The notes under the pieces: model-generated
Told to the model about the DNA's origin: nothing
Databases searched by the model: none
What the model saw: the letters and a program-made list of their open reading frames with translations, nothing else
Made by a program: the position numbers and the translations under genes
In this document: positions 25,872-34,494 of the stretch, piece after piece
Position numbering within the stretch: the stretch's first letter is position 1
Layout: each line of letters opens with the position of its first letter
DNA from: Clostridiales bacterium SIT11
Lineage (GTDB): Bacteria; Bacillota; Clostridia; Tissierellales; Peptoniphilaceae
Length of the DNA stretch: 64,000 nucleotides
Assembly (NCBI GenBank): GCA_001299455.1
Contig: CYUK01000003.1
Span: 1,426,001 to 1,490,000 of the forward strand
Direction: 5' to 3'

Positions 25872-27098
25872 TTATTTTAAAACCAATTTATGGTAGACTT
25901 TTTTTCCCTTCCGAAGGAGGAGTTCTCCATCTACAAAGAGGTCCTTGGTAATGGGCTCATCAAAGGACTTGGCCTTGTTGTCTCCAAGGCTAATGCCGCC
26001 TTGGTCCACAAGTCTCCGTCCTTCGCTATTGGATTTAACAAAGCCCACGAGTTTAATGGCGTCAATGACTTTGGGGTCTTCGGCAAAGAAACTGTCGTCA
26101 ATTTCTGTCGAGGGAATATTTTCTGAATCCTTACCGCCGCCAAAGAGGGCCTTGGCGGCGTCTCTGGCTTTTTCGGCTTCTTCTTGGCCGTGGATATTTT
26201 TCACTACTTCATAGGCCAGGATTTCTTTTCCCTTGTTGAGTTCGGCCCCTTCCATGGATTCAAAGGGCTTAATGTCTTCCAAGGGGAGGTGAGTTAAGAG
26301 TTTTAAGAACTTGACCACATCCCGGTCGTCGGTATTTCGCATATATTGGTAGAGGTCATAGGGAGAGGTTTTTTCAGGGTCTAGCCAGATGGTGCCGGAT
26401 TCGGTTTTCCCCATTTTCTTACCTTCAGCTGTGGTTAAAAGGCTGAAAGTCATGGCATAAACCTTGTCTTGTTCCAGCTTCCGGACCAGCTCGTAGCCTC
26501 CCAGCATATTGGACCATTGGTCCGATCCGCCAAGTTCCAGGCGACAGTTGTGGTCCCGGTAAAGTTTTAAGAAGTCATAGGACTGCATAAGCATGTAGGA
26601 AAATTCAAAGAAGGTGAGACCTTGGTCCATCCGGTTTTTGTAGCAATCAAAGGTCAGCATCCGGTTGACCGTAAAGTGGACGCCGATTTCCCGCATGAAA
26701 TTGACAAAGTTCAGGTCTAAAAGCCAGTCCTTGTTGTTGACAAAGTAGCCCTTGCCTTCAGAAAAGTCTACAAAATGGGAGAGTTGTTTTTTAAATTGGT
26801 CGGCATTGTAGTCAATGGTTTCTTCGGTCATGATTTTCCGCATGTCATTTTTCCCGGAAGGGTCCCCAATCATGGTGGTTCCTCCGCCGATTAAGGCAAT
26901 GGGAATATGGCCGGCCCTTTGCATGTGTTGCATGACCATAATTTGCAGGTAGTGGCCCAGGGTCAGGGAGTCGGCGGTACAGTCAAAGCCGATATAAAAG
27001 GTGACAGGCTCCTTGGCAAGTAAATCTCGTAATTCGTCTTCATGGGTGGCTTGATCAAGGTAGCCCCGCTCTTTTAGGGTATCAAATACATTGGTCAT
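25872..27098 (-). CDS. tyrS: Tyrosyl-tRNA synthetase
   Basis: A 408-residue class I aminoacyl-tRNA synthetase. FYIGFDCTADSLTLGHY includes the HIGH-like motif (LGHY), GGTTMIGDPSGK is conserved, the KMSKS-like loop is GKKMGKTESG, and a C-terminal S4 RNA-binding domain ends in LLRKGKKVYHKLVL. The ATG at 27098 follows AAGGAGG; the frame is open further upstream but through the T-box, so that part is not coding. Expression is controlled by the T-box leader, read by uncharged tRNA-Tyr. Confidence 0.97.
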   Translation of the reverse strand: MTNVFDTLKERGYLDQATHEDELRDLLAKEPVTFYIGFDCTADSLTLGHYLQIMVMQHMQRAGHIPIALIGGGTTMIGDPSGKNDMRKIMTEETIDYNADQFKKQLSHFVDFSEGKGYFVNNKDWLLDLNFVNFMREIGVHFTVNRMLTFDCYKNRMDQGLTFFEFSYMLMQSYDFLKLYRDHNCRLELGGSDQWSNMLGGYELVRKLEQDKVYAMTFSLLTTAEGKKMGKTESGTIWLDPEKTSPYDLYQYMRNTDDRDVVKFLKLLTHLPLEDIKPFESMEGAELNKGKEILAYEVVKNIHGQEEAEKARDAAKALFGGGKDSENIPSTEIDDSFFAEDPKVIDAIKLVGFVKSNSEGRRLVDQGGISLGDNKAKSFDEPITKDLFVDGELLLRKGKKVYHKLVLK

Positions 27099-27127
27099 AG
27101 TTTCCTCCTTGGTAAAATTGGGAATAA

Positions 27128-27280
27128 AAAAACTCCGCCATTGAAAGGACGAATGACTCGTGGTACCACCTTTCTTTGCGAAGCGCCTCATTTTTTCATG
27201 AACTCCATCAGTGTAAATTCACAAGAAGGATCTTCCCCTCCCTGCTACTCGGTTGATTTCAAGGTTCATATGAATTTAGC
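27128..27280 (-). promoter_or_regulatory. T-box leader of tyrS
   Basis: Minus strand: the T-box sequence AAAGGTGGTACCACG lies at 27159-27173 and is followed by a hairpin and a T run (27120s-27135). Upstream is a Stem I-like region with a TAC triplet at 27213-27215 in the expected place for the specifier, matching tyrosine. This is the standard transcription antitermination arrangement for synthetase genes. Confidence 0.9.
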
Positions 27281-27283
27281 CTT

Positions 27284-27312
27284 ATCCTACCATAAATTTT
27301 CCTTTTGGTCAA
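27284..27312 (-). promoter_or_regulatory. Promoter of tyrS
   Basis: Minus strand TTGACC (27307-27312), 17-base spacer, TAGGAT (27284-27289), placed directly before the T-box. Confidence 0.65.
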
Positions 27313-27487
27313 ATGATAATTGAAGGGAGGGGATTTGAAAAGAATATACCACTACCGAAAGGTCTTTAATCTGTGGAGGAATTAGCCAAGAGAATAAAAT
27401 AAAAAGTTAAGAAAGTTTTATAGGTGGGTATAAAAAGAGAAGAAAGTAGTCAATATACCCTTATTTAGGTTGTGGAGGAGGGGAATC

Positions 27488-27901
27488 ATGAAGAAGAAAA
27501 CACGTAACTTACTGAGTTTGGGTCTGGTATTTCATATTCTAACCTATTATTTATTATTTGCAAGAAAGCTGGAATGGCCCTCTTGTTTTGCTTCTTTTGC
27601 CTCCTTCTTTCTCTTATATTTTGCCTTTAAAGACCTTTATGAGACAGGATATTTTGCAGACCATAAGCTGCTTAAGTATGGAATCATCCTCTACAGTTTC
27701 TTGAGCCTTGTTCTTTTTGCCTGGGCAGAGGTCAATCCAAGTCCTATTCCTATGTATCGGGAGATTAGTAATCCTTTTTATCGAAGCATTGGCAAAGGGA
27801 ATGGATTTCATCCCTTGTTTGCCCTATCCTGTGCTTCTGGCTGGTGGTATTGGGAGAAAGATAAAAGAAGGAGAGGCCAAGGGAAGTCAGTAAATAAGTA
27901 A
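27488..27901 (+). CDS. Small membrane protein, unrecognised
   Basis: A 137-residue protein with three to four hydrophobic segments (LLSLGLVFHILTYYLLFA, FASFASFFLLYFAF, YGIILYSFLSLVLFAWA and a last short one with SCASGWWYW), then a basic tail. The ATG at 27488 has GGAGGGG just upstream. I do not recognise the family. It is a single gene followed by a terminator, divergent from tyrS. Confidence 0.68.
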   Translation: MKKKTRNLLSLGLVFHILTYYLLFARKLEWPSCFASFASFFLLYFAFKDLYETGYFADHKLLKYGIILYSFLSLVLFAWAEVNPSPIPMYREISNPFYRSIGKGNGFHPLFALSCASGWWYWEKDKRRRGQGKSVNK

Positions 27902-27914
27902 ATAAAGAAGAGAA

Positions 27915-27940
27915 GACCTGGTGGGGACCAGGCCTTTTTT
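27915..27940 (+). terminator. Terminator
   Basis: GACCTGGT-GGGG-ACCAGGCC followed by TTTTTT. Confidence 0.9.
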
Positions 27941-27994
27941 CTAGGAAGTTTTCCTCTTTCAAAACTTTTTAGTATAATAAGGGAGAGGTGACTT

Positions 27995-29149
27995 ATGCTT
28001 GGAATTGACCTATGCTCCATTGAAAGAGTGGAAGGGATTTTAAACCGCCATGGGGACCGGTTTTTAAACCGGGTTTTCACAAAAGAAGAGCGGGATTATG
28101 TAAAAAAGAAAAAGAAGCGACCGGAGACAGTGGCTGGCCTTTATGCGGCTAAAGAAGCCATGGCCAAGGCCCTGGGGACGGGGATTGGGCCGGTGACTTT
28201 TCAGGACCTAGAAATTTTCCACAAGCCCTATCCTGAGGGGCAGTATAAGGGAAAGACTTTTGCCCTGACCATCAGCCATGAAGAGGACTATGCCCTGGCC
28301 CTGGCTGTGGTCAAAGGGGAAGAAAAAATTTTTTCGCCGCCTAGGGAATTTTTAGGCTTTCTTAAACCCCGGCCCCTGGACAGCCACAAGGGGAGTGTAG
28401 GGAAGATTGGGCTCATTGCCGGGAAAAAAGGCATGTGTGGGGCCTTTCAATTTGCAGGCCTTGCCGCCCTCCGGACAGGGGCCGGCCTGGTCTTTGCCTA
28501 TGCCCCTAGGGAAGAGAGGAACTTTTTTTCCCTGGCCCTTCCGGAAGCAGTGGTGAAAATCCGTGAAGAGGGGGTCAAAAAAGACCTGGACCTGGTGGAC
28601 AGTCTTTTAATCGGCCCGGGAGTAGGGGTGGAGGACCCTATTTTACCAGAGACTGTGGGTTTAGAAATCAAGCGAGTCCTGGATGCCGATGCCCTGACCT
28701 ATTTAAGTGGCCTTGAAAGCTTGCCAAATTTAGAGGGGGCCGTTTTAACGCCCCATGAAGGGGAGGCCAGAAGACTTTTCCATGCCCCCAAGACGTCTAG
28801 GAAAGAATTAATGAAAAAAGCCAAGGATTTTGCCAGGGGCCGGGCCTGTATCTTTGTTTTAAAGGGCCCGGGGACCTATGTGACGGACGGGACAAGGGAC
28901 TATATCAACGATACAGGAAATCCCAACATGGCTGTGGGCGGCATGGGGGATGCCTTGGCCGGAGTCTTGGCCTATAGCCTGACCCAGACAGAGGATTTAT
29001 TTTTAGGAGCTTGCTTTGCTGTCTACCTCCATGGCCTGGCAGGAGACCTGGCGGCAGAAGACCTTGGGCCGGGCCTTTTACCGAGAGATGTCATTGCCTG
29101 GATTCCTAAGGCCTTAAAAATTTTGAAAAAAGAAAATTTCCTGTTTTAA
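27995..29149 (+). CDS. Fusion of holo-ACP synthase (AcpS) and NAD(P)HX dehydratase (NnrD)
   Basis: A 384-residue frame with two complete enzymes. Residues 1 to about 112 are AcpS, which transfers 4'-phosphopantetheine from CoA to acyl carrier protein: MLGIDLCSIERV with Asp5, and AAKEAMAKALGTG with Glu54. From about 113 a YjeF_C/NnrD domain follows, the ADP-dependent dehydratase that repairs hydrated NAD(P)H. It shows GSVGKIGLIAGKKG, LDADALTYL and the GNPNMAVGGMGDALAG signature (Asp319). The usual partner NnrE (epimerase) is absent. acpS and nnrD are often neighbours in Firmicutes; here they are one chain. GAGGTGA precedes the ATG, with TATAAT at 27973-27978. Confidence 0.93.
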   Translation: MLGIDLCSIERVEGILNRHGDRFLNRVFTKEERDYVKKKKKRPETVAGLYAAKEAMAKALGTGIGPVTFQDLEIFHKPYPEGQYKGKTFALTISHEEDYALALAVVKGEEKIFSPPREFLGFLKPRPLDSHKGSVGKIGLIAGKKGMCGAFQFAGLAALRTGAGLVFAYAPREERNFFSLALPEAVVKIREEGVKKDLDLVDSLLIGPGVGVEDPILPETVGLEIKRVLDADALTYLSGLESLPNLEGAVLTPHEGEARRLFHAPKTSRKELMKKAKDFARGRACIFVLKGPGTYVTDGTRDYINDTGNPNMAVGGMGDALAGVLAYSLTQTEDLFLGACFAVYLHGLAGDLAAEDLGPGLLPRDVIAWIPKALKILKKENFLF

Positions 29150-29215
29150 AGGTAGGGGAAGGGGTACAAATAAAAGGAACGTAGGAAACTTAAGGTACGG
29201 AGGAAGAGACCTGTA

Positions 29216-29244
29216 TTGACATTGGTTTTTTTTCTACTTATAAT
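29216..29244 (+). promoter_or_regulatory. Promoter of mazF
   Basis: Consensus TTGACA (29216-29221), 17 bases, consensus TATAAT (29239-29244). Such a perfect match predicts strong constitutive transcription of the toxin gene. Confidence 0.88.
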
Positions 29245-29275
29245 GGAATAAGCGAAGTCAAAATAAGGTGAAAAT

Positions 29276-29620
29276 ATGATCGTAAAACGAGGAGATCTGT
29301 ATTACGCAGACTTAAGCCCTGTTGTGGGCTCGGAACAAGGAGGAGTACGGCCTGTCGTCATTATGCAAAATGACATCGGAAATAAGTATTCGCCAACGAC
29401 CATTGTTGCAGCCATTACATCTCAGTTAAACAAGGCAAAATTGCCAACTCATGTAGGAGTTTCGGCCCAAGAATTTGGACTTCCAAAAAACTCCGTGGTC
29501 CTTTTAGAACAAATTCGTACCATAGATAAGAAAAGACTTCGCGAAAAAATAGGTTGTTTTAAAAACGACACCATGGGTCAAATTGACAAGGCTGCACGCA
29601 TTAGTCTGGGTTTAAAATAA
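29276..29620 (+). CDS. mazF: MazF/EndoA-type endoribonuclease toxin
   Basis: A 114-residue PemK/MazF-family mRNA interferase, very like the Bacillus EndoA (NdoA) type. It begins [21 protein letters not shown], given as residues 3-23. It also shows [21 protein letters not shown], and [12 protein letters not shown] near the C-terminus. These enzymes cleave mRNA at short sequences and are held in check by a small antitoxin usually encoded just upstream. Here the upstream 126 bases hold only a strong promoter and no frame for an antitoxin. GGTG precedes the ATG. A terminator follows, so it is transcribed alone. Confidence 0.95.
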   Translation: MIVKRGDLYYADLSPVVGSEQGGVRPVVIMQNDIGNKYSPTTIVAAITSQLNKAKLPTHVGVSAQEFGLPKNSVVLLEQIRTIDKKRLREKIGCFKNDTMGQIDKAARISLGLK

Positions 29621-29640
29621 ACGTGGATAGGCCTACATAA

Positions 29641-29669
29641 AAAAGCACTTCCTTATGGGGGTGCTTTTT
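29641..29669 (+). terminator. Terminator of mazF
   Basis: AAAAGCAC (29641-29648) pairs with GTGCTTTT (29661-29668) and a T run follows. Confidence 0.85.
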
Positions 29670-29691
29670 CTTTTTCTAGGAGAAGGGGAAG

Positions 29692-30537
29692 ATGAAAAAA
29701 ATGAAGATCGCCGGACTTGTGGTCCTGGTCCTCTTGAGTCTCTACCTGTGGAGGGAAAATCGTGGTCTGGACCAGACCTTTTACAGGGTCAAGGATTCCA
29801 GAATCCAAAAAAAGATAAAAATTTGCCACTTGTCGGACTTTCACAACCGGGGAGATAAAAAATTTCAAGAAAGACTTCTGAATTTTATTGAGGAAGAGAA
29901 ACCGGATTATATTTTTCTGACGGGGGACCTGGTGGACAGTCGACGGACTCGACCTCAGGTGACCTTGGACTTTTTAAGAGACCTGGTGGACTTGGCCCCC
30001 TGCTACTATGTGACAGGGAACCATGAACACCGGATCCAGGGCCTGGAAGGCCTCCACAGGGCCTATAAAAATTTAGGTATCCATATTTTAGGCAGGGACC
30101 CTGTATTTTTAGAGGGAGGCCTGGAAGTCCACGGTCTTCAGGACCCTCGAAGCCTGGGACCGGGCTTAAGCATGAAGGACATGGAGGCTTATTATAGAAA
30201 AAACCTCCAGGAGAGGACTTTTTCTAAGGAGGCCTATCATATCCTCCTAGTCCACCGGCCAGATTTTTTAGACCTCTTTAGTTCCTATCCTTTTGATTTA
30301 ATTTTTGCCGGCCACTTTCATGGTGGGCAAATTCGCCTGCCAATTTTAGGGCCCTTATTAAGCCCCAATGGAAAATTTTTTCCAGAAAATGGGGAGGGTC
30401 TGGTGGAAAAAAAGGGGACCAAGGAGATCATCAGCCGGGGGCTGGGGAATTCTTCCTTTCCCCTCCGGGTCCACAACAAGCCGGAGGTCCTGATGGTAAC
30501 CCTAGAAGGAGATGGAAATTCTTCCAAAGAGACTTGA
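29692..30537 (+). CDS. Membrane-anchored metallophosphoesterase (YkuE/YaeI-like)
   Basis: A 281-residue calcineurin-type phosphoesterase. An N-terminal helix (about 5-20, IAGLVVLVLLSLYLW) anchors it. The metal-binding blocks appear in order: CHLSDFHNRG, FLTGDLVD, YVTGNHEHR, VHRPDF and AGHFHGGQIRLP. Family members act on UDP-diacylglucosamine-like lipids or other phosphoesters at the membrane; the substrate here is unknown. AGGAGAAGGGGAAG lies before the ATG. It is a single gene between a terminator and the envelope cluster. Confidence 0.9.
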   Translation: MKKMKIAGLVVLVLLSLYLWRENRGLDQTFYRVKDSRIQKKIKICHLSDFHNRGDKKFQERLLNFIEEEKPDYIFLTGDLVDSRRTRPQVTLDFLRDLVDLAPCYYVTGNHEHRIQGLEGLHRAYKNLGIHILGRDPVFLEGGLEVHGLQDPRSLGPGLSMKDMEAYYRKNLQERTFSKEAYHILLVHRPDFLDLFSSYPFDLIFAGHFHGGQIRLPILGPLLSPNGKFFPENGEGLVEKKGTKEIISRGLGNSSFPLRVHNKPEVLMVTLEGDGNSSKET

Positions 30538-30575
30538 AATTTAGGATAAAAAATGCGGTTTTTCCTCTTTTTTGG

Positions 30576-30581
30576 TATAAT
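30576..30581 (+). promoter_or_regulatory. Probable -10 of the envelope cluster
   Basis: TTGGTATAAT gives an extended -10 (TG at 30573-30574, TATAAT at 30576-30581) 20 bases before the first gene of the cluster; the -35 area is T-rich. Confidence 0.55.
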
Positions 30582-30602
30582 GGGTAAAAAGGAGGAAAAG
30601 GA

Positions 30603-31019
30603 ATGAAAAAGACACTTACACTTGCTCTGGTTTTAGCCCTGGGCTGTTTTGCAGGAAGATATATAGAGGCCAGTAACCAGGACCCTCTTGTCAGCTTATC
30701 CTATCTAAATCAAAGGTTAGAAGCCTTAAAGACCCAGGATAAGTCTGGGGGAAATGGAAACTTAACCGTGGTCAACCTAGAAAAGGGCCAAGAAATTATC
30801 GGAGCCCAAGGAAGCCAATTTATTTTACGGGCTGGCCAAGTGGAAGCCATTGTTTCAGACAAGGGCGGCCTAAGTGATGTGACAGGGGCCAAGGATTTAA
30901 CCAAGGGAGAAAAGGCTAAAGCCAACCACCTCCTCTTAATTCCCCGATCCGATGGACGGGGCCTCAGGGCGAGGACCAGTGCCATTGTTTTGGTTCAAGG
31001 AACCTACCATGTCCAATAA
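30603..31019 (+). CDS. Exported protein of unknown function
   Basis: A 138-residue protein with an N-terminal hydrophobic signal or anchor (LTLALVLALGCFAGRYI). The mature part has LEKGQEIIGAQGSQFILRAGQVEAI and GLSDVTGAKDLTKGE ... NHLLLIPRSDGRG, quoted by position about 58-82 and 92-120. I recall similar small conserved proteins in clostridia but no assigned function. It is the first gene of the envelope cluster and lies 27 bases before a glycosyltransferase gene, so a link to surface polysaccharide is possible. Confidence is high that it is a gene, low on role. Confidence 0.75.
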   Translation: MKKTLTLALVLALGCFAGRYIEASNQDPLVSLSYLNQRLEALKTQDKSGGNGNLTVVNLEKGQEIIGAQGSQFILRAGQVEAIVSDKGGLSDVTGAKDLTKGEKAKANHLLLIPRSDGRGLRARTSAIVLVQGTYHVQ

Positions 31020-31046
31020 AAATACGTGTATTGAAAGGAGTCTTTT

Positions 31047-32162
31047 ATGAGATCAGTACTCCACTTAATTAGCGGAGGCGATGCTGGAGGAGCAAAGACC
31101 CATCTTTTTGCCCTGATGCAGGGGCTGAAAGACCATGTCCATGCAAAAATCATCTGTTTTATTCGAGACACCTTTTACCTGGAGGCCAGGGACTTGGGAA
31201 TTGATATTGAGGCCATTGAACAAAAGTCTCGTTTTGATATGGCTGTCATGAAAAAAGTATCCCAAGAAGCCAAGGCCATGGGGGCGGAAATCCTCCATTG
31301 CCATGGTGCCCGGGCCAATTTTAATGCCCTCTTTTACAAGGGGGACCAGCTAAAGGTAACCACCATCCACAGCGACTACAAGCTGGATTTTAAGGGGAAT
31401 TTTTTAAAGCAAATGATTTTTACCCCCTTGAACAGTTTGGCCCTAAAGCAATTTGACTACTATATAGCCGTGACAGAAAATTTTAAGGACATGCTGGTGG
31501 AAAGGGGCTTTCCCAAGGACCGGATTTTTGTGGTCTATAATGGGATTAATTTAGAAGCCCAGGAAGACAAGCTTTCCCGGCAAGAATTTTTCTCAAAATA
31601 TAAGATTGAAGATAAGCCCTATTTTAACTTTGGGATTGTGGCAAGGCTGGATGCCATTAAGGACCACAAGACCCTGTTAAAGGCCTTTGCCCAGGCAGGC
31701 TTAAAGGACCGGGCCCGGCTCTTTATTGCTGGAGACGGCCCGGAACGGGAAGACCTCCACAATCTGGCTCAAAGTTTAAATATCCTGGACCAGGTTTATT
31801 TTCTAGGAGAAATGAAGGACCCTTATAGCCTGTACCAGGTCCTAGATGTCAACCTTCTCACCTCCCAAAGTGAGTCCTTTCCCTATGCCCTCCTAGAAGG
31901 AGCCAAGGAAAGGCTGCCAGGCTTGGCTAGCCGGGTTGGGGGCATTCCGGAAATGATTCGTCCCAATAAGGAAGGGCTCTTGTTTAAGGCTGGAGATGTG
32001 AAGGACTTAAGTGAAGCCATGGTCTATTGTGTAGACCATCCAGAGGAAATGCGGACCATGGGAGATAATTTTTATAAGCGGGTCAAGGAAAAATTTTCCA
32101 TCCAATCCATGGCCCAGGACCATGAAAAAATTTATGAAGAAATGATAAGGAGAGGGAAGTAA
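31047..32162 (+). CDS. Glycosyltransferase family 4 protein
   Basis: A 371-residue GT-B fold enzyme. The N-terminal domain has LHLISGGDAGGAKTHLFALM and ILHCHGARAN, an acceptor-side pattern. The C-terminal domain has NFGIVARLDAIKDHKTLLKAF and LFIAGDGPEREDL. The donor-binding segment is SESFPYALLEGAKERLPGLASRVGGIPEMI, noted by position near 278-307, where the Glu and GGIPE are conserved. It probably transfers a hexose from a nucleotide sugar onto a polyprenyl-linked envelope glycan. AAGGAG precedes the ATG. It overlaps nothing but leads directly into the DUF4330 gene (2-base gap). Confidence 0.93.
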   Translation: MRSVLHLISGGDAGGAKTHLFALMQGLKDHVHAKIICFIRDTFYLEARDLGIDIEAIEQKSRFDMAVMKKVSQEAKAMGAEILHCHGARANFNALFYKGDQLKVTTIHSDYKLDFKGNFLKQMIFTPLNSLALKQFDYYIAVTENFKDMLVERGFPKDRIFVVYNGINLEAQEDKLSRQEFFSKYKIEDKPYFNFGIVARLDAIKDHKTLLKAFAQAGLKDRARLFIAGDGPEREDLHNLAQSLNILDQVYFLGEMKDPYSLYQVLDVNLLTSQSESFPYALLEGAKERLPGLASRVGGIPEMIRPNKEGLLFKAGDVKDLSEAMVYCVDHPEEMRTMGDNFYKRVKEKFSIQSMAQDHEKIYEEMIRRGK

Positions 32163-32164
32163 GC

Positions 32165-32656
32165 GTGAAAATAATTGATAAAAAAGGTCGACTCTTTGGC
32201 TTGATTAACATCATCGACCTCTTATTTATTCTCATTGTGGCCTTGGCCATTGTAGGTGGGATGAAAAAATTCGGCAACAAGCTGCCTGTTAAAGAAGAGG
32301 CAAGGGAAGGACAAGTCACCTATTTTGTCCAAAATATTGTTAAGGCCAATGCAGACCAAATGAAGAAGGGGGACCCTGTCTACCAATATGACAAGGGGAC
32401 CTACCTAGGAGAAATTGAAAAGGTCCAAGTGGAACCCTATACCGATGTTTTGGACTACCAAGGAGAGTGGATTAATGCTCCGGTGCCAGAAAAGTTTAAT
32501 GTCTACTTAACAGTAAAGACGTCCATTACAGAAAACCCGGACAACTACATTGCCGGGGGAGAGCAACAGAGAGTGGGGACGGAATACCGGTTAAAAACCA
32601 AGAGAAATGCCTTTTTTGGCACCTGTGTGGCCATTCAATTAGCTGATAAGAAATAG
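32165..32656 (+). CDS. DUF4330 domain protein
   Basis: A 163-residue protein with an N-terminal cytoplasmic KIIDKKGRLFGLINIIDL and one transmembrane helix (about 20-38). The extracytoplasmic beta-rich domain contains FVQNIVKANADQMKKGDPVY and the late VGTEYRLKTKRNAFFGTCV. This layout is that of DUF4330, which commonly sits in clostridial envelope polysaccharide clusters. No enzymatic motif is seen. Two bases separate it from the glycosyltransferase gene. Confidence 0.85.
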   Translation: MKIIDKKGRLFGLINIIDLLFILIVALAIVGGMKKFGNKLPVKEEAREGQVTYFVQNIVKANADQMKKGDPVYQYDKGTYLGEIEKVQVEPYTDVLDYQGEWINAPVPEKFNVYLTVKTSITENPDNYIAGGEQQRVGTEYRLKTKRNAFFGTCVAIQLADKK

Positions 32657-32669
32657 AAAGGGGACCTAT

Positions 32670-33188
32670 ATGCTGAAAGGCAGTATCCTAGTTTCCTTCA
32701 TTTTTAAAATTTTTCATATCCTCAATGGCTACTACGAAGCCTCTCTTTGTGGGCGGTTCATGAAAAAGCTAGGCCAAGTTTTGACTAGCTTTCTAGGGGG
32801 AAGTTTTTTCCACCGGCTAGTCCTTCGAAACTACAAGAAGTCTATTTTTGCCAAGTTTTTAAGTGGACTGGTTGAAGGAATTGGCCGGGGGCAAAAATCC
32901 CTGGCCCGAATCCTCAAGGATATTCTGGAAGGGTCCCTGGTCTATGCCTATATTTCAGGCTATCAAGAGGAAAGAAAAGGCCTTATGAACCTGGCCCTTA
33001 GCCTGGCTGTTTTTGGCCTGGTTTTAAGCCTGGGAGGCCCTTCAAGAAAGACCTTAGCCGTTTTGGGCCTAGGAATCTTTCTTTTGATTTTAGCCAGGCT
33101 ACAAGTTTTCTATTCCTCTTCTCATCTTGGACAATTAGGCCTGGGGTTGAAGGATTTAATCTACGAGGAGGAAGGTCATGACCAGTAA
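32670..33188 (+). CDS. Membrane protein of unknown function in envelope cluster
   Basis: A 172-residue protein with an amphipathic, basic N-terminal half. Two or three hydrophobic segments follow near the C-terminus (LMNLALSLAVFGLVLSLGG, LAVLGLGIFLLILARL). Comparable proteins stand between DUF4330 and O-antigen ligase genes in clostridial clusters, but I know no function. Its end overlaps the next gene by 11 bases, and a GAAAGGGGACC site precedes the ATG. Confidence 0.7.
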   Translation: MLKGSILVSFIFKIFHILNGYYEASLCGRFMKKLGQVLTSFLGGSFFHRLVLRNYKKSIFAKFLSGLVEGIGRGQKSLARILKDILEGSLVYAYISGYQEERKGLMNLALSLAVFGLVLSLGGPSRKTLAVLGLGIFLLILARLQVFYSSSHLGQLGLGLKDLIYEEEGHDQ

Positions 33189-34494
33189 AAAAACCTATAT
33201 TTTAAATGGCCTTGTAGCCTTAGGTCTAGGGATTTTAGGCCTTTACTTTAAGGAATCCTATGCCCTGGTCCTACTTTTAGGCTTAATCTACCTTTCTGCC
33301 AGTTTTTTTCATCCTCTGGCTGGATTGGGAATTGTCCTTTTTTCCTATTGTTTTTTACCGGATATTTTAAGCCTGGCCCTGGTCTTGGGCTATGGCCTTT
33401 TTATCTTTGTCACAGGATTTTTCCGGAAAGACCGGGCTTTAAGCTTTAGCAAGGACCAACAAATTGTCTATCTTTGGATGGGACTCTTGTTTTTAGCGAC
33501 CCTGACCTCCACCTATTTTCGAGGGAGTTTACGGGACCTGGCCATCCACTCCGGAGGATTTTTCCTCTTCCTCATGATGGTGAGTCTGGTGAAAACAAAA
33601 AAGGACTTTTACTACCTCCTCTTTTTCCTTATGTTGGGATTGGGCCTATTATCCCTCTATGGAGTGATTCAAATTTTTACAGGGGTAGAAATGAGGAAGG
33701 AATGGCTGGATGTAGAAAATAATCCAGATGTCCGGGTCCGGGTCTATTCTGTTTTTGGCAACCCCAATATTTTCGCAGAATACCTGGAAATGCTCCTGCC
33801 CCTGGCCTTAGGGCTCATGTGGGCGGCAAGGACGGATAAGCGGAAAATCTTTTACGGAGGGCTTTTTATCTTAGGCTGTATTGCCCTGGGTTTTACCCTG
33901 AGCCGGGGAGGCTTAATCGGCCTTTTTGCTGGTCTTTGCTTCTTTATCTTTTTTGTTCGAAAGAGGCTCTTTCTCTTAGGGATCCCAGCCCTAGCCGGGG
34001 CCATTTATTTAATGCCCCAGGGATTGGCCAGTCGGATTTCATCCATCTTTAATTTTGCCGACTCCTCTACCTCCTACCGGTTTACCATTTGGGAAAATAC
34101 CTTAAAGGTGATTAAGGACCATCCTCTGGGCCTGGGTCTTGGCCACCTTCCCTTTAAGCAAACTTTTGAGCAATATGTCCGGACCATTCCCACCTTCCAT
34201 GCCCACAATACCTACCTGGAAATTACAGCAGAGTTGGGATATTTTGGCCTCCTGGTCTTCCTCATTTTTTTACTGGTCATCTTTGTTTTGGGCTATAAGT
34301 ATTTACTGACCTCCAAGGAAAAAGATGTCCAAATTATAGGAGCTGGTCTTTTGGCAGGTTTATTCGGTGTCCTGGTCCATGGGCTCTTTGAGAATGTCTT
34401 CTATTTAACCAAAATCACCCTGACAGTTTGGATTCTCATCGGCCTGGTCTTTGCCCTAATAGGCCTTGGAAGAAAAGAGGCAAGTCATGACTAA
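33178..34494 (+). CDS. O-antigen ligase/polymerase-like membrane protein
   Basis: A 438-residue integral membrane protein with about 11-12 hydrophobic segments. The large extracytoplasmic loop holds FGNPNIFAEYLEMLLPLALG and, after it, the Wzy_C-type region LGLGHLPFKQTFEQY ... FHAHNTYLEITAELGYFGL, with the conserved HNTYLE. Proteins of this group polymerise or ligate polyprenyl-linked glycans on the outer face of the membrane; which one cannot be said. It overlaps the previous gene by 11 bases and csaB by 8. Confidence 0.9.
   Translation: MTSKKTYILNGLVALGLGILGLYFKESYALVLLLGLIYLSASFFHPLAGLGIVLFSYCFLPDILSLALVLGYGLFIFVTGFFRKDRALSFSKDQQIVYLWMGLLFLATLTSTYFRGSLRDLAIHSGGFFLFLMMVSLVKTKKDFYYLLFFLMLGLGLLSLYGVIQIFTGVEMRKEWLDVENNPDVRVRVYSVFGNPNIFAEYLEMLLPLALGLMWAARTDKRKIFYGGLFILGCIALGFTLSRGGLIGLFAGLCFFIFFVRKRLFLLGIPALAGAIYLMPQGLASRISSIFNFADSSTSYRFTIWENTLKVIKDHPLGLGLGHLPFKQTFEQYVRTIPTFHAHNTYLEITAELGYFGLLVFLIFLLVIFVLGYKYLLTSKEKDVQIIGAGLLAGLFGVLVHGLFENVFYLTKITLTVWILIGLVFALIGLGRKEASHD

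Noticed and set aside
27141-27323. Plus-strand open frame across the tyrS leader
   Set aside because: It covers the T-box and promoter, both conserved RNA/DNA elements on the other strand.
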